Positions 20,701 to 32,189 of a stretch of 64,000 bases of DNA are shown here, piece after piece (position 1 is the stretch's first letter; the number at the start of each line of letters is the position of its first letter). This DNA comes from Porites lobata (lineage: Eukaryota > Cnidaria > Anthozoa > Scleractinia > Poritidae), in contig CALNXK010000031.1 in assembly GCA_942486035.1 (NCBI GenBank), positions 1,442,501 through 1,506,500 of the forward strand, in the 5' to 3' direction. The notes under the pieces were generated by a model. That model was not told the origin of the DNA and made no database searches. It worked only from the letters and a program-made list of their open reading frames with translations. Made by a program: the position numbers and the translations under genes.

Positions 20701-21527
20701 AAGTTCAAGTTTTTTAAAATGCATATGAAATAAGTCGTGTTCATGAGCCGCACTTTTAAAGTGTTGATTTCGAACTGACCTCGGACGCGAAAATTCAACC
20801 GGCTTTTACATTTACATGCAGGGAAGGCAATCGCTTTTGACTTTTCTCACTGTCACGTTGATCACGCTCTACGTCCAATTTTTATGTTCTGATCGGTCAA
20901 AATTTGACAGGTGAGTTCATGCGGAAAATTTATGCAGCATTACTGATAGCTGGAGCTGACAGAGTTTTGTGTCATCTTGAGATATTTTAAACTGTCTTTT
21001 TCTACTTGGTGTGCAAAATGAAATACAGCTGCTATCAAGATTGATCTGTAATTCAAGGCTGGTTTGTTTATTGCGCTTTTAGTTGACAAATGCACCGCTT
21101 GTCAAAGTCATTGGAAATGCGCTTTCGGATGGCATCGTTTTCAAAAATGTGCTTACTCACTTGCCCTAGCTTGAGGCGTAAGAGGGTTGAAAAGTCTCAA
21201 GCGATTCTGCAACAAATGATGACCGTCAGAAGCAGCATCTCGACTGGTAAGCCTGATTATTGTCTTTGATGTGTTTTTTTTTTTTTTTGGTTTCCTGAAG
21301 TCGAGCGTATAGTTTATGCGGCGTAAGTTTAAACACGAGCAATGATCTAACCTACATAAATAGTATCAGGTTTAAAAAGCCTTTAGACAGTTTGTGACCG
21401 CAAATTCAAAGAAAAGGTTCCGAAGATTATTTAGTTATGATTTTGGCTGTAAACAGAAAGCTCTGAGCGATTTTCTTGCCTCGAGTTCATCTTGAAAAAG
21501 AGCAAACACCGGGAAGCCGGCCTAAAA
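20701..21527. other. Family-A interior with a possible exon
   Basis: An ATG frame at 21090-21246 (52 codons, basic, Cys-containing) ends at a good donor, ACTG|GTAAGC. I do not recognise the peptide. Sequence at 20880-21060 recurs at 38200-38330, and 21340-21527 recurs at 54865-55060, so this belongs to a dispersed repeat and not to a unique gene. Confidence 0.4.
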
Positions 21528-22831
21528 AGGCCTACTCTGGGACCTAACGTCGCCTTAAGTCGCCTAAAGTCGCCTTAGGTCGCCTTTAGTTTCCTTAAGT
21601 CACTAAATCATTCAAATCTTAACGAGGTTCAAATTGTCTTGTAGTTATTACATTTTTAGTTTTGTATTCCCAGAATGCATGATTTGTCATAAAGTGTGTA
21701 ATAACCCGTGTTCAATAATGTTAGCCACAGACCCACCCCACCCCCCACAAAAAACTCCCATGGTGACTTAAGACCCACTAATTTCTACTCCAGCCCTCTA
21801 ATTTATACATTTAATTACTTTATACAATTTACTACACGTAATAATTGGTCATAAGCAATACAAGAATAATCATTCCTGTATTGTTATGCAAAAATGACAA
21901 CATATAGTACACAACTTTATCCAGTCACTTGTACAGGTATTTTATTAATTTCATCCGGAAGGTTTGACTCATATTTCTGACTAAAAATATTGTTTAAAAA
22001 GGCATTCAAAGGTTCAAGTTCTAGCTAAATTACATTAAATAATATGCAAAGAGAGTAGATAGAGTAGTGTCCAGGCAATAGCCCTGAGGTACTGGATTTT
22101 ATGATTGGGCTAGTGAACTGCGTTTTTAACTTGCCTGGCTGGCAAGTAAAGTTTTTTAGGGACTTCAGATTACAGAAGAACTGTAATCAGTCCCATTCAT
22201 AAAAAAAAAATTGAGGTTAGATAAAATGGCTTTCAGGCTAGTGTATGCTAGGCAAGCTGTAGAGCTGACTTTCTTTGCATCCTGAACAAAATATAGTTTA
22301 AAAAGTGAGTCTCTTTTCTACTGCTTTGTGAGAGTCCAACATTGAAAGACATTTCAAGTAACTAAGATCAATACAGGTAGGTTGCAGGGAGGAAAAAAAA
22401 AACAATTATTGCCGCCACAACATTAATCTAAATTTTCTGGTAGTTAATACAAGTCTAAAGGTCAATCGAAAAAAGTGTCCATGTAAATTACCGACCCAGA
22501 TTTTAAGAGCAACTAACGATAAGTTTTTTCTCCAGCACACAACCTCTGATCTGTATTTACCGTCGAATTATATCAATCTATCATTGACAGAAACGCAATC
22601 ACTTATAAACTTGAACAATTAGCTTAGCTTGTACAGTCGTCTCTTTAGGTCTTACCTTCCAGACACTGCTCTTTGTTTATGTTGTCGTGATTGCTCCCTG
22701 CCAAACGATTTGATGTAATCGACCATTATTGATGAAGAACGTAGAAAAGCGAAATAATACTGCTCTTTCGTCCACGTTATGGCCATAATGTGCGATATCG
22801 ATAAGTGATTTTAGATGTTTTAAGTTAATTA

Positions 22832-24149
22832 CAGTCGAACCTCTCTAATACGGACACCGAAGGGACAGAGCAAAGTGTCCGTATTAGAGAGGTGTCCGTT
22901 GTATAGAGGTCATGAATATTACGTCACTTTAAAGGCTCCATTGATGGTAATATATAGATTTAGCTAGGGCTAAAAGCGAAGCTCTCATTTATAGTTTGTT
23001 CAAACAAAATATAAAATCGTGTGATGCTAAGCGGCGAAGGCAACGCCGGAGAACGGTGAAAAAACAACAATAGGTCTAATTAGCAAAAAAGCAACTTTGC
23101 ACGTGCAGCACACTTTTTTTGTACATTTCTTTGCCGTCGTTTTGCACGACTACGACTCTCTGTCTTTCTCTTGCTCTATATTCCAAATTTGTGGACATGA
23201 CAATTAATCTAAGCTTAAAGAAACAATTTCCGCTTTCCGGTTTCGTCTTTATTGACTCTCTAGCTGCCTCTGCTTTACAAGAAGCGGGTGGCTATGCGAT
23301 TTCCCGCCAAAATAACCTTGAGTTGCATTTGGGTTGCCATTCCTGTTGATTGGGTTATTTTACATTGGTATGCCTGTGGTGCGGACGGACGGTCGGGCGT
23401 ACGGTCACGTGATTACCAAATTTTCTCGGATGGGTAGATTAGCACATTTTCTTACCAATGGTGCTCCGCTTCGCGCGCGAGAGCTCCAAACGGCAAATAT
23501 GGCAAACTATAATACAGTTTCCGAACAGTAACATAATAGAACAGTAACAAGTGTAGCGAACACTAACATACAGTAGAGTATTTAATGAAAGTTCTTTGTT
23601 ATTGATTCGTTTTGCGTTAAAGAAGTCTGTAGATCCCATGTGAATATATTTTCACTGGACCGCGCAAACTCATTGAGCGTTTGGAGAAGTGCTTGGATCT
23701 TACAGAAAACCCAGCTGTCCGTAAAGATAGTCTTTCAAGTGAAAATGTCGAAACGAAAAGAGGTAGAAAAAGGAAAGCAACAACTGGAGAGTCTTCAAAG
23801 AATAAGAAATCTTGATGATAAATGGCAATGACATGTCGATAGTATAATTTTTACCGATTGAAAATATGATACTGTTATCGTATGAGCAATGAGACAATTG
23901 ATTATACTCTGATATGTAACGACAAACAGGAAATCGTGTTGAATAAGAACTGTCATCATTGGAGTGTCCGTAATAAAGAGGTTCAGTTTGTATGAATTTT
24001 CTCTTTGGGGCCGAGATTTCGTGTCCGTTGTCCGTATTATAGAGGGTCCGTATTATAGAGGTTATTTTTACAAAGAATGTATGGGCATTTTCCCGGGACC
24101 AAGTGAACTGTCCGTATTAGAGAGGTGTCCGTAAGGAGAGGTTCGACTG
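22832..24149. mobile_element. Pogo/Tigger-like element with CAGTCGAACCTCTC ends
   Basis: The left end CAGTCGAACCTCTCTAATAC and the complement of the right end CAGTCGAACCTCTCCTTACG are flanked by TA on both sides (22830-22831 and 24150-24151). CAGT ends, TA duplication and internal repeats of GTCCGTATTAGAGAGG fit Tc1/mariner-superfamily pogo-like elements. A frame at 23666-23824 ends in a lysine-rich stretch (KRGRKRK) that could be a nuclear-localisation tail of a lost transposase, but no catalytic motif is visible. A small family-A copy (22955-23490) is nested inside. Confidence 0.75.
22955..23490 (+). repeat. Short family-A copy nested in the pogo-like element
   Basis: Starts TAGATTTAGCTAGGGCTAAA and ends GCTCCGCTTCGCGCGCGAGA. 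About 535 bp with both family-A end motifs, against several kb in the larger copy. It shares GCACGTGCA...TTTGTACATTTCTTTGCCGTC with the MITE at 36431-36793. Confidence 0.6.
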
Positions 24150-24837
24150 TACTTAAATTTTTGTTGTCAAATTATGAAAAAAGACACTTCAATATAAAGT
24201 TTTTGCTACAAACCAGCTTACAGTATTTTACGGAGATGTATTGAAATACTCTACTTTTAGGGTTTTATTTTTTGGAAAAAGAAATGCAGGAACCATTGAT
24301 TTTTTGTCCCTTACATTATAAAATAATTCATTTAAAGACCAAGAGAAAATTTACCCTTTTGGTTGCTTCTAACTCAGATTTTGTCTCTGCTAATGTAATA
24401 CTAAACCAAAACCCTTGAAATTAGCCTGTGCCACAGATGGAACTAAACTCTGGGTTAAGACCATCTGCAAAACAGAGGCAAAATCCTAGTTCTGGGCCCC
24501 CTGTGTGTGTATCAGGGTTAGAGAACATGCCAGGACTGGACTGTTAAAAATGCCATTGTCCATTTGCCAATCATGTTGAAGGGAAAGTCAAAATGCTGGT
24601 AATTCATTTAGTGCGTCAGGGCCCAGAACAAGGATCTAGAGCTGCTTCGCAAATGTTACTAACCAGGGTTAGAATACACCTGCAACACAAGCTATCTTGA
24701 TATTTAATGTTCAAAATATTAGATAGCTGAGATTGTTGAAAATTTGGAAGACTAATGTAGATGTCTTCAAGACTGAATTAACTTATGCTTCAACATTGTG
24801 TCCCTAGAGAGGTAGTATTATCAGATTTTGATTTTGT

Positions 24838-24972
24838 ATATGTTGTAGTTCATTTTTATTTCAGTTAATTTTTATTTTTCCATCGTTTCTGGGTATGGTT
24901 ATGTATGCTAATGAATTTAAAACAAACGAAAACCAAAAATTAACTGAAATTAAAAATTAACTGCAACATATT
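24838..24972. mobile_element. 135-bp foldback MITE
   Basis: ATATGTTGTAGTTCATTTTT at the left pairs with the complement AAAATTAACTGCAACATAT at the right, with a second pair TTCAGTTAATTTT/AAAATTAACTGAA inside. It has no coding content and lies within the TCGCC transposon. Confidence 0.72.
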
Positions 24973-25179
24973 CACTAACATGTAACTCACCTAAATGTCA
25001 CCTTTTTCTCCTTAAGTCGCCTAAAGTCGCCTTAAATTGCCTAAAGTCACCTAAAGTCGCCTAAAGTCGCCTTAAATCGCCTTAAGTCACGCAACATTTT
25101 GACCAAATTTTCCTAAAGTCGCCTTAAATCGCCTTAAGTCGCCTAAAATTACGGCGACTTAAGGTCCCAGAGTAGGCCT

Positions 25180-26441
25180 TTAAAACATAAATAAGCTTAT
25201 GCTTACCTGACTCATGATTTTCAGAGACACTTACTCTCAGTACTTCTCTTCGTGAATGAAAACTATTGTCTCTGTACATGTTTCACCGAATTATATTTAT
25301 TTTATTGATTTTTAGTAGTCCCTCTCGCGTTTTTTATCGCTGCACCGGTTGTTTTCAGTCGAACATAAACATCGCATGCAGGAATACTCAAAACGCCGCG
25401 CGTAAAATTCTCACTTTTAAAGATTACACATAACAAAGCCATACACAGTTTAATTAATAAAGGGAAATAAAACCTAAACATAACAATTTCTCTATCATGT
25501 TGAGGCGTAAATGGTAACTCTATTAATCGCACTGCAAATTTGATGCCTGCCAAAAGTGAGAACCCGTCCCGCAGGCCGAAAAGTGATTTTGGGAATGTCT
25601 TTTTATCGTTTTCATTTAAAAGCCCATAATTATTACCCTGCATATCACATAGGACCAGATTTTTCTAACTGAAAAGTCCCGGCATTATAGAATTCTCTTC
25701 ATGAAAACGTTTTACAATTCAATGCTATAATTTGTTGTGCAAAGGAAGCGCGTGCTTTGATCGTCGTGGATATTGAATGAGTGCAAATTCTCTTGCAAAA
25801 TTGTGAAAAACTGCAGAATTAAAGGTTTCATAGGGCAAAAAAGAACAAATTCTGTCCGAGGGCTGTATGATAAAAAAGGGCCTCATAGTACTGTTTACCT
25901 GAGATGTGACGAGAAAAAAGATGTTTAAAAGGCTGGTTTACACGCTACCAGATTCGTCGCCAAGATTTACTAGTAAACTAAACTTGTAGAGCACAAAAAA
26001 TCCGGCCTGATTTTTTATTTTGGCCTCTCTTTTAGACAGAGGAATGCAACGTGTAAATTGGCTGCCACCAAGGACTATCGAGGCACGTGTGTTTCTTAAA
26101 ATTAGATTTCGGGGTTGTCCAATTATCCATACTCGCTCTAACGGAGTAATGTTGGAGAGACTGGTGAATGCCACATTATGATGCAACAGCTAATGCACAT
26201 ACAATACACGAATAGGTCTATTTGTCTACTGTGATCGAACATGATTGCAATTTTGGGGTGTACAAATAAGACTATTAACTGGATGTAAAATTTGACTGTC
26301 AAATTATTTTTCTAAAATCACTTAGCCTTTGCCTCAAAAGTCACATGAATGTGCCCTGATCTGTGGATTACATTTTTATTGTTTGATTTAAATTATGAAG
26401 TTATTAACGGGAGCTTCGCTTTTAGCCGTGGCTAAATCTAT
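25180..26441 (-). repeat. Family-A right part ending AGCC(G)TGGCTAAATCTA, copy 1
   Basis: Aligns end to end, with insertions, to 55065-59072 and, inverted, to 32830-35410. Together the three copies show what the uninterrupted sequence looked like. Open frames such as 25302-25643 are not conserved in frame between copies, so they are not genes. The last 160 bp form the inverted partner of 18103-18260. Confidence 0.78.
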
Positions 26442-26784
26442 ATATTAATGATGAGACATTTAAAGAGCGCCTTTTCCCAAGGGTCCGAAGGCACTATTTA
26501 CAGTTATAGTCCGTGGGTCAGCGAGGGACATGCGCAGTACCTCGTTTAGTGCTTAAATACAGTGCCCAGATGCAAATTTATGTAGAGATGTCAAAGTTAA
26601 GTAAAAAGACTCAATTTCACGTTGCTTTATTCATTGCATTATTTTTGGATAAGTTTTCTTAAAAACCCGTGGCGTGGGTACCCTTTGGTATTCCGCTCCA
26701 GAAAGAAAATGCCACCGCACAGTCACGTCCAGCAACTTAACAACTGCAAACAACCTGATTTGGAATCTCCTTGCCCTAAGCTTT
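26442..26784. other. Spacer, no recognised feature
   Basis: Short unique-looking stretch between the family-A end and the next long-TIR element. Confidence 0.4.
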
Positions 26785-27629
26785 CAAATCAAGAGAGGAT
26801 AAAGGGGACAGAGAAGGCATCCCCCATACACACCCTATTCCATAGGTAATTCGTCTCGAGTTATTTTTAGAATCGGGATAAAGTTACCTTGCGCGCTGCG
26901 TGGATGTTTCGTGGAGGTTTCGCATGACTAAACGTCGTGCAAAACATGACGACCGAAAGGCAAAGAAAGCGCAAAGAGATCGAGAGCATTCCTGAATATT
27001 GAAGCGAAATTAGTCGGCGCTCACCTGGGAAAAGGGAATCGCTGGAGTTAAACTGATTTCACGGGTTGTCAAAGAGTCGAAGTTGTCGTAACCTCAGTGC
27101 TTTAATAAAATGAGAAATTTCGCCGGTCTATTGAAACCGGTCGTTTGTACAATAAAGCAGGTAGGACGCCAAGTGTTATTGTTGTTGAATAATAAAAGAC
27201 TAATAAAAGAATAAATATCAAACGAGAAATTGCTCTCTTCAAACTGTATATTATAAATGATCCTGAGAGAATATTCAGTGTGTTAAGGATTTCCCTGATG
27301 CACTGTTAGCTCTATACAAGAGAGGAAGGGAGATTCTTTTTTAATTTCCGTTTCGCTGACACATCTTTAGCAGAAATCTCTCTGTAGTCGTTTTCGTCGA
27401 CAAAACGAATAGCAATAACGCTCTCCGCGTCTTCCGCCATTTTGTTATGCGTCAATTCGTGAAGGACGCGTGGTCATCCACGCGGAACACATTCGCGTTA
27501 TGTGATTGGCTGTTGTGTAATCCCCTTGAGATCTGTGGTGTTAAAAATAAGTCGAGAGGAATTACCTATGGAATAGGGTGTGTATGGGGGATTCCTTCTC
27601 TGTCCCCTTTATCCTCTCTTGTTTCAAAT
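26785..27629. mobile_element. Non-autonomous DNA element with about 85-bp TIRs
   Basis: AAATCAAGAGAGGATAAAGG at the left pairs with CCTTTATCCTCTCTTGTTTC at the right. The match runs through GGGTGTGTATGGG and its complement to CTCGAGTTATTTTTA, about 85 bp with few differences. The 845-bp body has no transposase. A G run of about 15 follows the right end at 27653. Confidence 0.82.
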
Positions 27630-27772
27630 GGCATATGTCTGCAAAATTTCCCGGGGGGGGGGGGGGGTTTCACTAGGTAGCCCATGGACTGTTAAAATTT
27701 AAAAACCGCAATTAAAAACTAAAAAAAATAATGATGAAATAACTTAAGATATAAAACACCACAATCACGTCA

Positions 27773-27973
27773 TCAATTCAAAAAGGCTGGTCTAAAAAGA
27801 ACAGTTTTGTTTTTGTCCAGTGATCCAGCATCCCTAATATGCTGAGGAAGACTGTTCCAAAGAAGCGGCGCAGCAACAGAAAAAGCACGATGGCCATGAC
27901 TGTTTATGTTAAAAGCAGTGCACGGCAAGTACATGTTTCTTTGAAGACTTAACATCCCATGTCGGGAGGTAAC
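27773..27973 (-). pseudogene. LINE-B C-terminus, 3' piece of a LINE split by LINE-A
   Basis: The minus-strand frame encodes VTSRHGMLSLQRN...HRAFSVAAPLLWNSLPQHIRD, the post-thumb tail seen in CR1/L2-like LINEs. It breaks off exactly where LINE-A starts its simple-repeat tail. The piece at 32190-32781 supplies the preceding part of the same domain in the same orientation. A terminal frameshift replaces the usual FK-rich ending. Confidence 0.75.
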
Positions 27974-28439
27974 TTTCATCATCATCATCATCATCATTTT
28001 TATTAGCCTTTTTTTACAGCAAATTTTACAGGATACTGCAGGTTGTTAGGCGAGGAGACCTCAAGAAACCACCAGGCTTTTAAAGAGAGACCACCTCGAC
28101 ATCACAAAACTATAAGAAACAAGGGCTGCGAAAAAGTGCGGCTAAACTAATTTAGTAACTATGTTAATAAAAACTCTGGCACTTTGTTCTTAAAGACAGA
28201 AAAGCTTGACAAGTTTGTAACAGATGCAGGAAGACAGTTCCAGATTCAAGGTCCTTGGTAAAGAATTGTGAATTTCTCGATGTTCGTACGACAGGAATGC
28301 ACTCGATAATTAATAGCTGTTCTTGCGTCATATCTATAGACTTGACTGTTTGTCATAAACAGATTGCGGAAGAGTGGAGGCAGCAGATTATTGTGGTAGC
28401 GAAACATACATTTAGCAGTATCGAGCGTATTAACTTCGA

Positions 28440-31287
28440 AAATATCTAGAATTTACAATTTGGATAATGGAGGAGCAGTATGTGCTCGATATTCTGAATT
28501 TCTAATAGTTCGCATTACCCGCTTTTGTAGATCGTAAATTCTGTTTAATTTAGATACGTAAGTAGAAGACCACGTGGAGTTACAATAAGTAATATAAGGA
28601 TAAATTAATGTGTAGTACAGTGTGAGTCTGGTCTTAAGAGATAAGTAGAAACGCGTCCTGGATAAAATACCGATTGATTTAGCGATTTGTTTACAGACAA
28701 AATTTATGTGATACTTCACAGTAAGATGTTCGTCTAGGTAGAGCCTGTGAAATTTAGTTACATTGCTGTGAATTAGAGGTTGACCTCCAAAAGAGAGAGA
28801 AAAACTGTGTTAGAGTTTCCTCTGACTCGGACTAAAGGTAACATAATTTGCCTTTTTGATATTAACTGAGAGCTTATTGCACCTTAACCAAACATAATAT
28901 TTAGTAACTCATTATTATGCATATTCTCTAAGTAGTTGGGATTAGAGTCTTAAAAAAAGATACTCGTGTCGTCAGCAAAACTTGGAGGCTTAAGGAAGAT
29001 CATCTATGTAAAGTATGAAGAATAAGGGGTCTAAGATGGATCCTTGAAGAACTCCACACTTAATGGTCTGCATTGAGGAACAAGTTTGGTTAATTTGGGC
29101 GAATTGCTGACGGCAAGAAAAGTAGCTTTTTATCCACTGCAGAGCCACATCACGGATACCATAGTGCTCCAGCTTGGTGAATAAGATTTGATGATGAAGA
29201 GTGTCAAAAGCTTTGGAGAGATCTAGGAAAAAACCTATAGTAGTTTCACGCTGGTCAATTGCCGAAGAGATTCTATTTATCAGATGGATTAGAGCATGGG
29301 GCGTTGAATAGTTTTTACTGGCAGCAGTATACTCAAGCATTTTAAGGCATGGGTCAATTTTTGCGCTCGACCCCCCGCGAAGATAAAGCTGCTTTTCTTC
29401 TAGGACCATGCATTTTAATTCTAAAAGTTGCAAAAAAACTTTCGAGAAACTTTCTTTCGAGGCATTGAATTAATTAGGGTTGAAGTGATGTAGTCACGTG
29501 AAACGTGACGTCATAATGATATTAAAAAAGAAATTCAAAATGAGGTAGGAATGGTTGATTACAAAGACAGATTTATGATGGCAGAAAACAGGTGAAATGA
29601 GTGTTTACTTACACGCATTGAAATAGGCGAACATGCTACAAATGCTTTCCAGTTCACAGGGGTCGGCAGGTTGCAGGGTGATAGGAGGATGGGTAACGTC
29701 ACCAAGAAAAAAACTAAATGAGGAATTTACGTCGCGTATTGCTCTAGCTAGGTTGGGGCCAAAATTAGTAAAGTATTCACACAATTTGTCAGCAATTTCC
29801 ACGGGATCTGTTATCGTTTTACCCTCTGATGCAAATGATGAAGGCAAAGGTGATTTACTTTTACGCTTATTTATAACCTCATTAAGCAATTTCCAAGTTG
29901 TTCTAAGGTCATTTTTGGCACTCTCAAACTTAGTATCATAGTATTTACGTTTTGCGATGCGAATTAAGTGGTTCAGTTTCTTTTTGTAGGTGTTTTACTT
30001 TCGCTCATTGGATAATGAGGGAGATCTGATGATCTGTATAATCTGTTTTTCTTGTTAATAGATTTCAAAAGTCCGGGGGTGATCCAAGGAGAGCTGCAGT
30101 TGTTCAGTAGCTTGCATTTAATTTAATGACCTTTAAAGGGAAGCAGGCATTGTAGACTCTCGACTATTCATCTATAAAATTATTGTAAGCCATTTTGGGA
30201 TCTTCATCAAGAAATGAGGCACAGTTTGTGTTTGAAACGTTTTCGTTGAATTTACGTAAATTTTCGTCAGTAATCTTGCGTATGAATACTTTATTTTCTC
30301 CATCGCGCGTCAGAGTTTTGGCAGAAAAATGAGCAAAAACCGGTAAGTGATCGGATAAATTGTTTAGAACAATACCATTTAAGACATTTTGAGAAAGATT
30401 ATTTGTGAATATATTATCGATTAGGGTTGCAGAATAAGAGGTGAGGCTCGTTGGATTGGAGATGAGAGGAATAAATGCGTGCGAAAATAGAGTGTCGATA
30501 AATTCTTGAGTTGGTGTATGATGGTTGTACTGGAGAAGGTCGAGGTTAAAGTCTCCCATAACATAACATTGTTTGTTGTCCTTAGAAATACGAGAAAGAA
30601 TGTCGTTAAATTTGTCTAGAAACAAGGCCGTGTTTTGATTTGGCGGTCTATACACAGATCCAAAAATAATGTTTTTCCCATTGGGAACTGTAATCTCCAC
30701 GAATAAAGACTCAACTGTCTCTCGATCTGACAATTTGCATTCATTAGGAAGTTTGTATTGAAGGTCGTTTTGTAAATAAATGCCCACTCCGCCACCTGTT
30801 TTGGATTTGCGATGGTTTGAGACAAAATTGTATCCAGTGATATTAACCAGCTCTGAAGTGCAATCAGTCAGCCACGTTTCTGAAATACCTATCAAAGAGA
30901 ATGGTTTTTGAGACTTCCAAGCATTAAATTCAATTGGTCAAGATTTTTTAACAAGCTACGAGCATTTAAGTGTATAATGGAAAAATTTATTTTGCCGCTA
31001 GGGGGAGCTACTCGACTATTTATATCATCCTCGGCCAAGTAACTACTCGAGGGCAGAGAAGCAATAAAATTAGAATCAGGGTTCAGATGAGTGGAAAGTG
31101 AGTTGGATAACTCAGGTTGCTCTATAGGATTAAATAAGAGTGTTTCAAGACCGTTGCTATTGAAATTGAAAGGGCCATGGGATAACTCATAGAGTGCTAG
31201 GTTAAAGGAACTATTATCTAAATGATTAAATGGAAAGAGAAATTCCAAATGCGACTCGTCAGCCATCATGGTGACGGCTAAGTTCAA
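28440..31287 (-). pseudogene. LINE-A ORF2: AP-endonuclease and reverse transcriptase
   Basis: Order on the minus strand: endonuclease start (HLNARSL, about 30970) then a frameshift at 30892-30895 just before GISETWL. The rest of the endonuclease follows at 30895-30164, with VYRPPN, MGDFNLD, LIDNIFTNN and SDHLPVFAHF. A linker with ITDPVEIADKLCEYFTNF lies at 29889-29605. Reverse transcriptase palm blocks FLDLSKAFDTLHH and GVLQGSILDPLFFILYIDDL occur at 29433-28990. The catalytic FADDTSIF box is intact at about 28970 but in a shifted frame. The thumb (28719-28453) is followed by a decayed tail. At least three frameshifts are visible. The motifs place it among CR1/L2-like LINEs; the exact clade is uncertain. 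Confidence 0.85.
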
Positions 31288-31330
31288 CTAAAAATAAAGT
31301 GTCAGTTGCTCAGGAATTTGTGAAAGGTAC

Positions 31331-32160
31331 TTAACTCATGGGTAAACCCTCTTGCTTTACAATGTTCACAAGGTCGTTGTGGCACTTGATTTGGATCGGG
31401 CGAGAAACTTCGGTTTGTCGAAGATAAATAATAAAGTTCTTTGCCCAGCAGAACTTGAAGCCATTTCTCGTTTGAAATTTCTTTGAATCCGCCAAGAGTT
31501 GCTGAAGCAAGGGAGTAAGGTGATCAAATAGCCTGACGTTTTCCAAGAAACAACTGGACGGTAGTCCAATCGAATTGGCCGACACTTTACTAGCTTCATT
31601 TCGTGCATTCACTACTTACTCTTTCACAATAATTCTTGTGAATTTGCAGACAATTGGTCAAGGGCCAGAAGTGGCAATTCTGGTAGGGATACGATGGGCG
31701 ATATCGATGTCTTGATTTGAAATTTCAATTTCAGAGGCTTTGAAAAGATTGATAAACAGGGAGGCAGTTTGGGACGCCGATTCGTGCGTCTCTCTTTCTG
31801 GAAGGCCAATAATCTTAGTATTGTACTGGAAACTATACCTTTGCAGTTGTTCAATTCAATCTCCGATCTTTCCGACTCGGGATGACAGCAAATTTAGGCG
31901 TGACCAGAGCTGTTTAAGACTATTCACAGATTCTGCTCGTATCGTAGATCATCGTATAATTTTCCATAAAATTCCAAGGTGCTTAGGGAATCAGCGTCCG
32001 TAATCAAGCGAGTAGGTTGTTCGCCCCCATTACTGGTGACTTGTGGATCTTGTCGTTTGATGGACTGCTGTAGCTCTTCCAAATTTTGCTTAAGGGCGGT
32101 GATTTCATCCTTGAGGCTGTCATTTTCCTTTTTTAAAAATCGTACTGTCACATTAGCCAT
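31331..32160 (-). pseudogene. LINE-A ORF1: coiled-coil RNA-binding protein
   Basis: Starts MANVTVRFLKKENDSLKDEI, a heptad-rich helix (residues about 8-36). After a frameshift come NTKIIGLPERE and DIDIAHRIP (about 31815-31680), the hallmarks of CR1-like ORF1 RNA-recognition regions. The last part (31612-31331) has GFKFCWAKNFIIYLRQTE, the C-terminal domain related to baculoviral FP25-like ORF1 ends. Such proteins bind element RNA and form trimers in related LINEs. Broken by at least two frameshifts or stops. Confidence 0.75.
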
Positions 32161-32189
32161 GGCTGAATAGTGTATTTGAAGCAGTTAGT

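Larger units (their letters stand above)
21528..25179. mobile_element. 3.65-kb DNA transposon with TCGCC subterminal repeats, copy 1
   Basis: Ends are AGGCCTACTCTGGGACCT and its complement AGGTCCCAGAGTAGGCCT. Just inside both ends are clusters of the 10-11-bp motif CCTTAAGTCGCC, seven to ten copies each side, arranged towards the ends. The second family-A copy has no element at the equivalent site near 55065, so the insertion is polymorphic between paralogues. The flanks contain TAAAA/TTAAA but no exact duplication could be fixed. No transposase was found; part of the interior is the pogo-like insert. Confidence 0.82.
27974..32175 (-). mobile_element. LINE-A: nearly complete CR1/L2-like non-LTR retrotransposon
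   Basis: About 4.2 kb on the minus strand, containing a coiled-coil ORF1, an endonuclease, a reverse transcriptase and a 3' tail of ATG trinucleotides (27976-27995). It inserted into another LINE (LINE-B), whose two halves flank it in the same orientation. Both main reading frames carry frameshifts, so this copy is not active, but its order and length are close to a full element. Confidence 0.85.

Noticed and set aside
24481..24640. Weak inverted repeat around CCTAGTTCTGGGCC / GGCCCAGAACAAGG
   Set aside because: Too short and imperfect to define an element, with no clear flanking duplication.
25302..25643. 113-codon minus-strand frame in family-A
   Set aside because: Not preserved in frame in the paralogous copies near 55200 and 35300.
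27773..27997. Methionine-run start of a 74-codon frame
   Set aside because: The Met run is an (ATG)n LINE tail; only the downstream part is LINE-B coding sequence.
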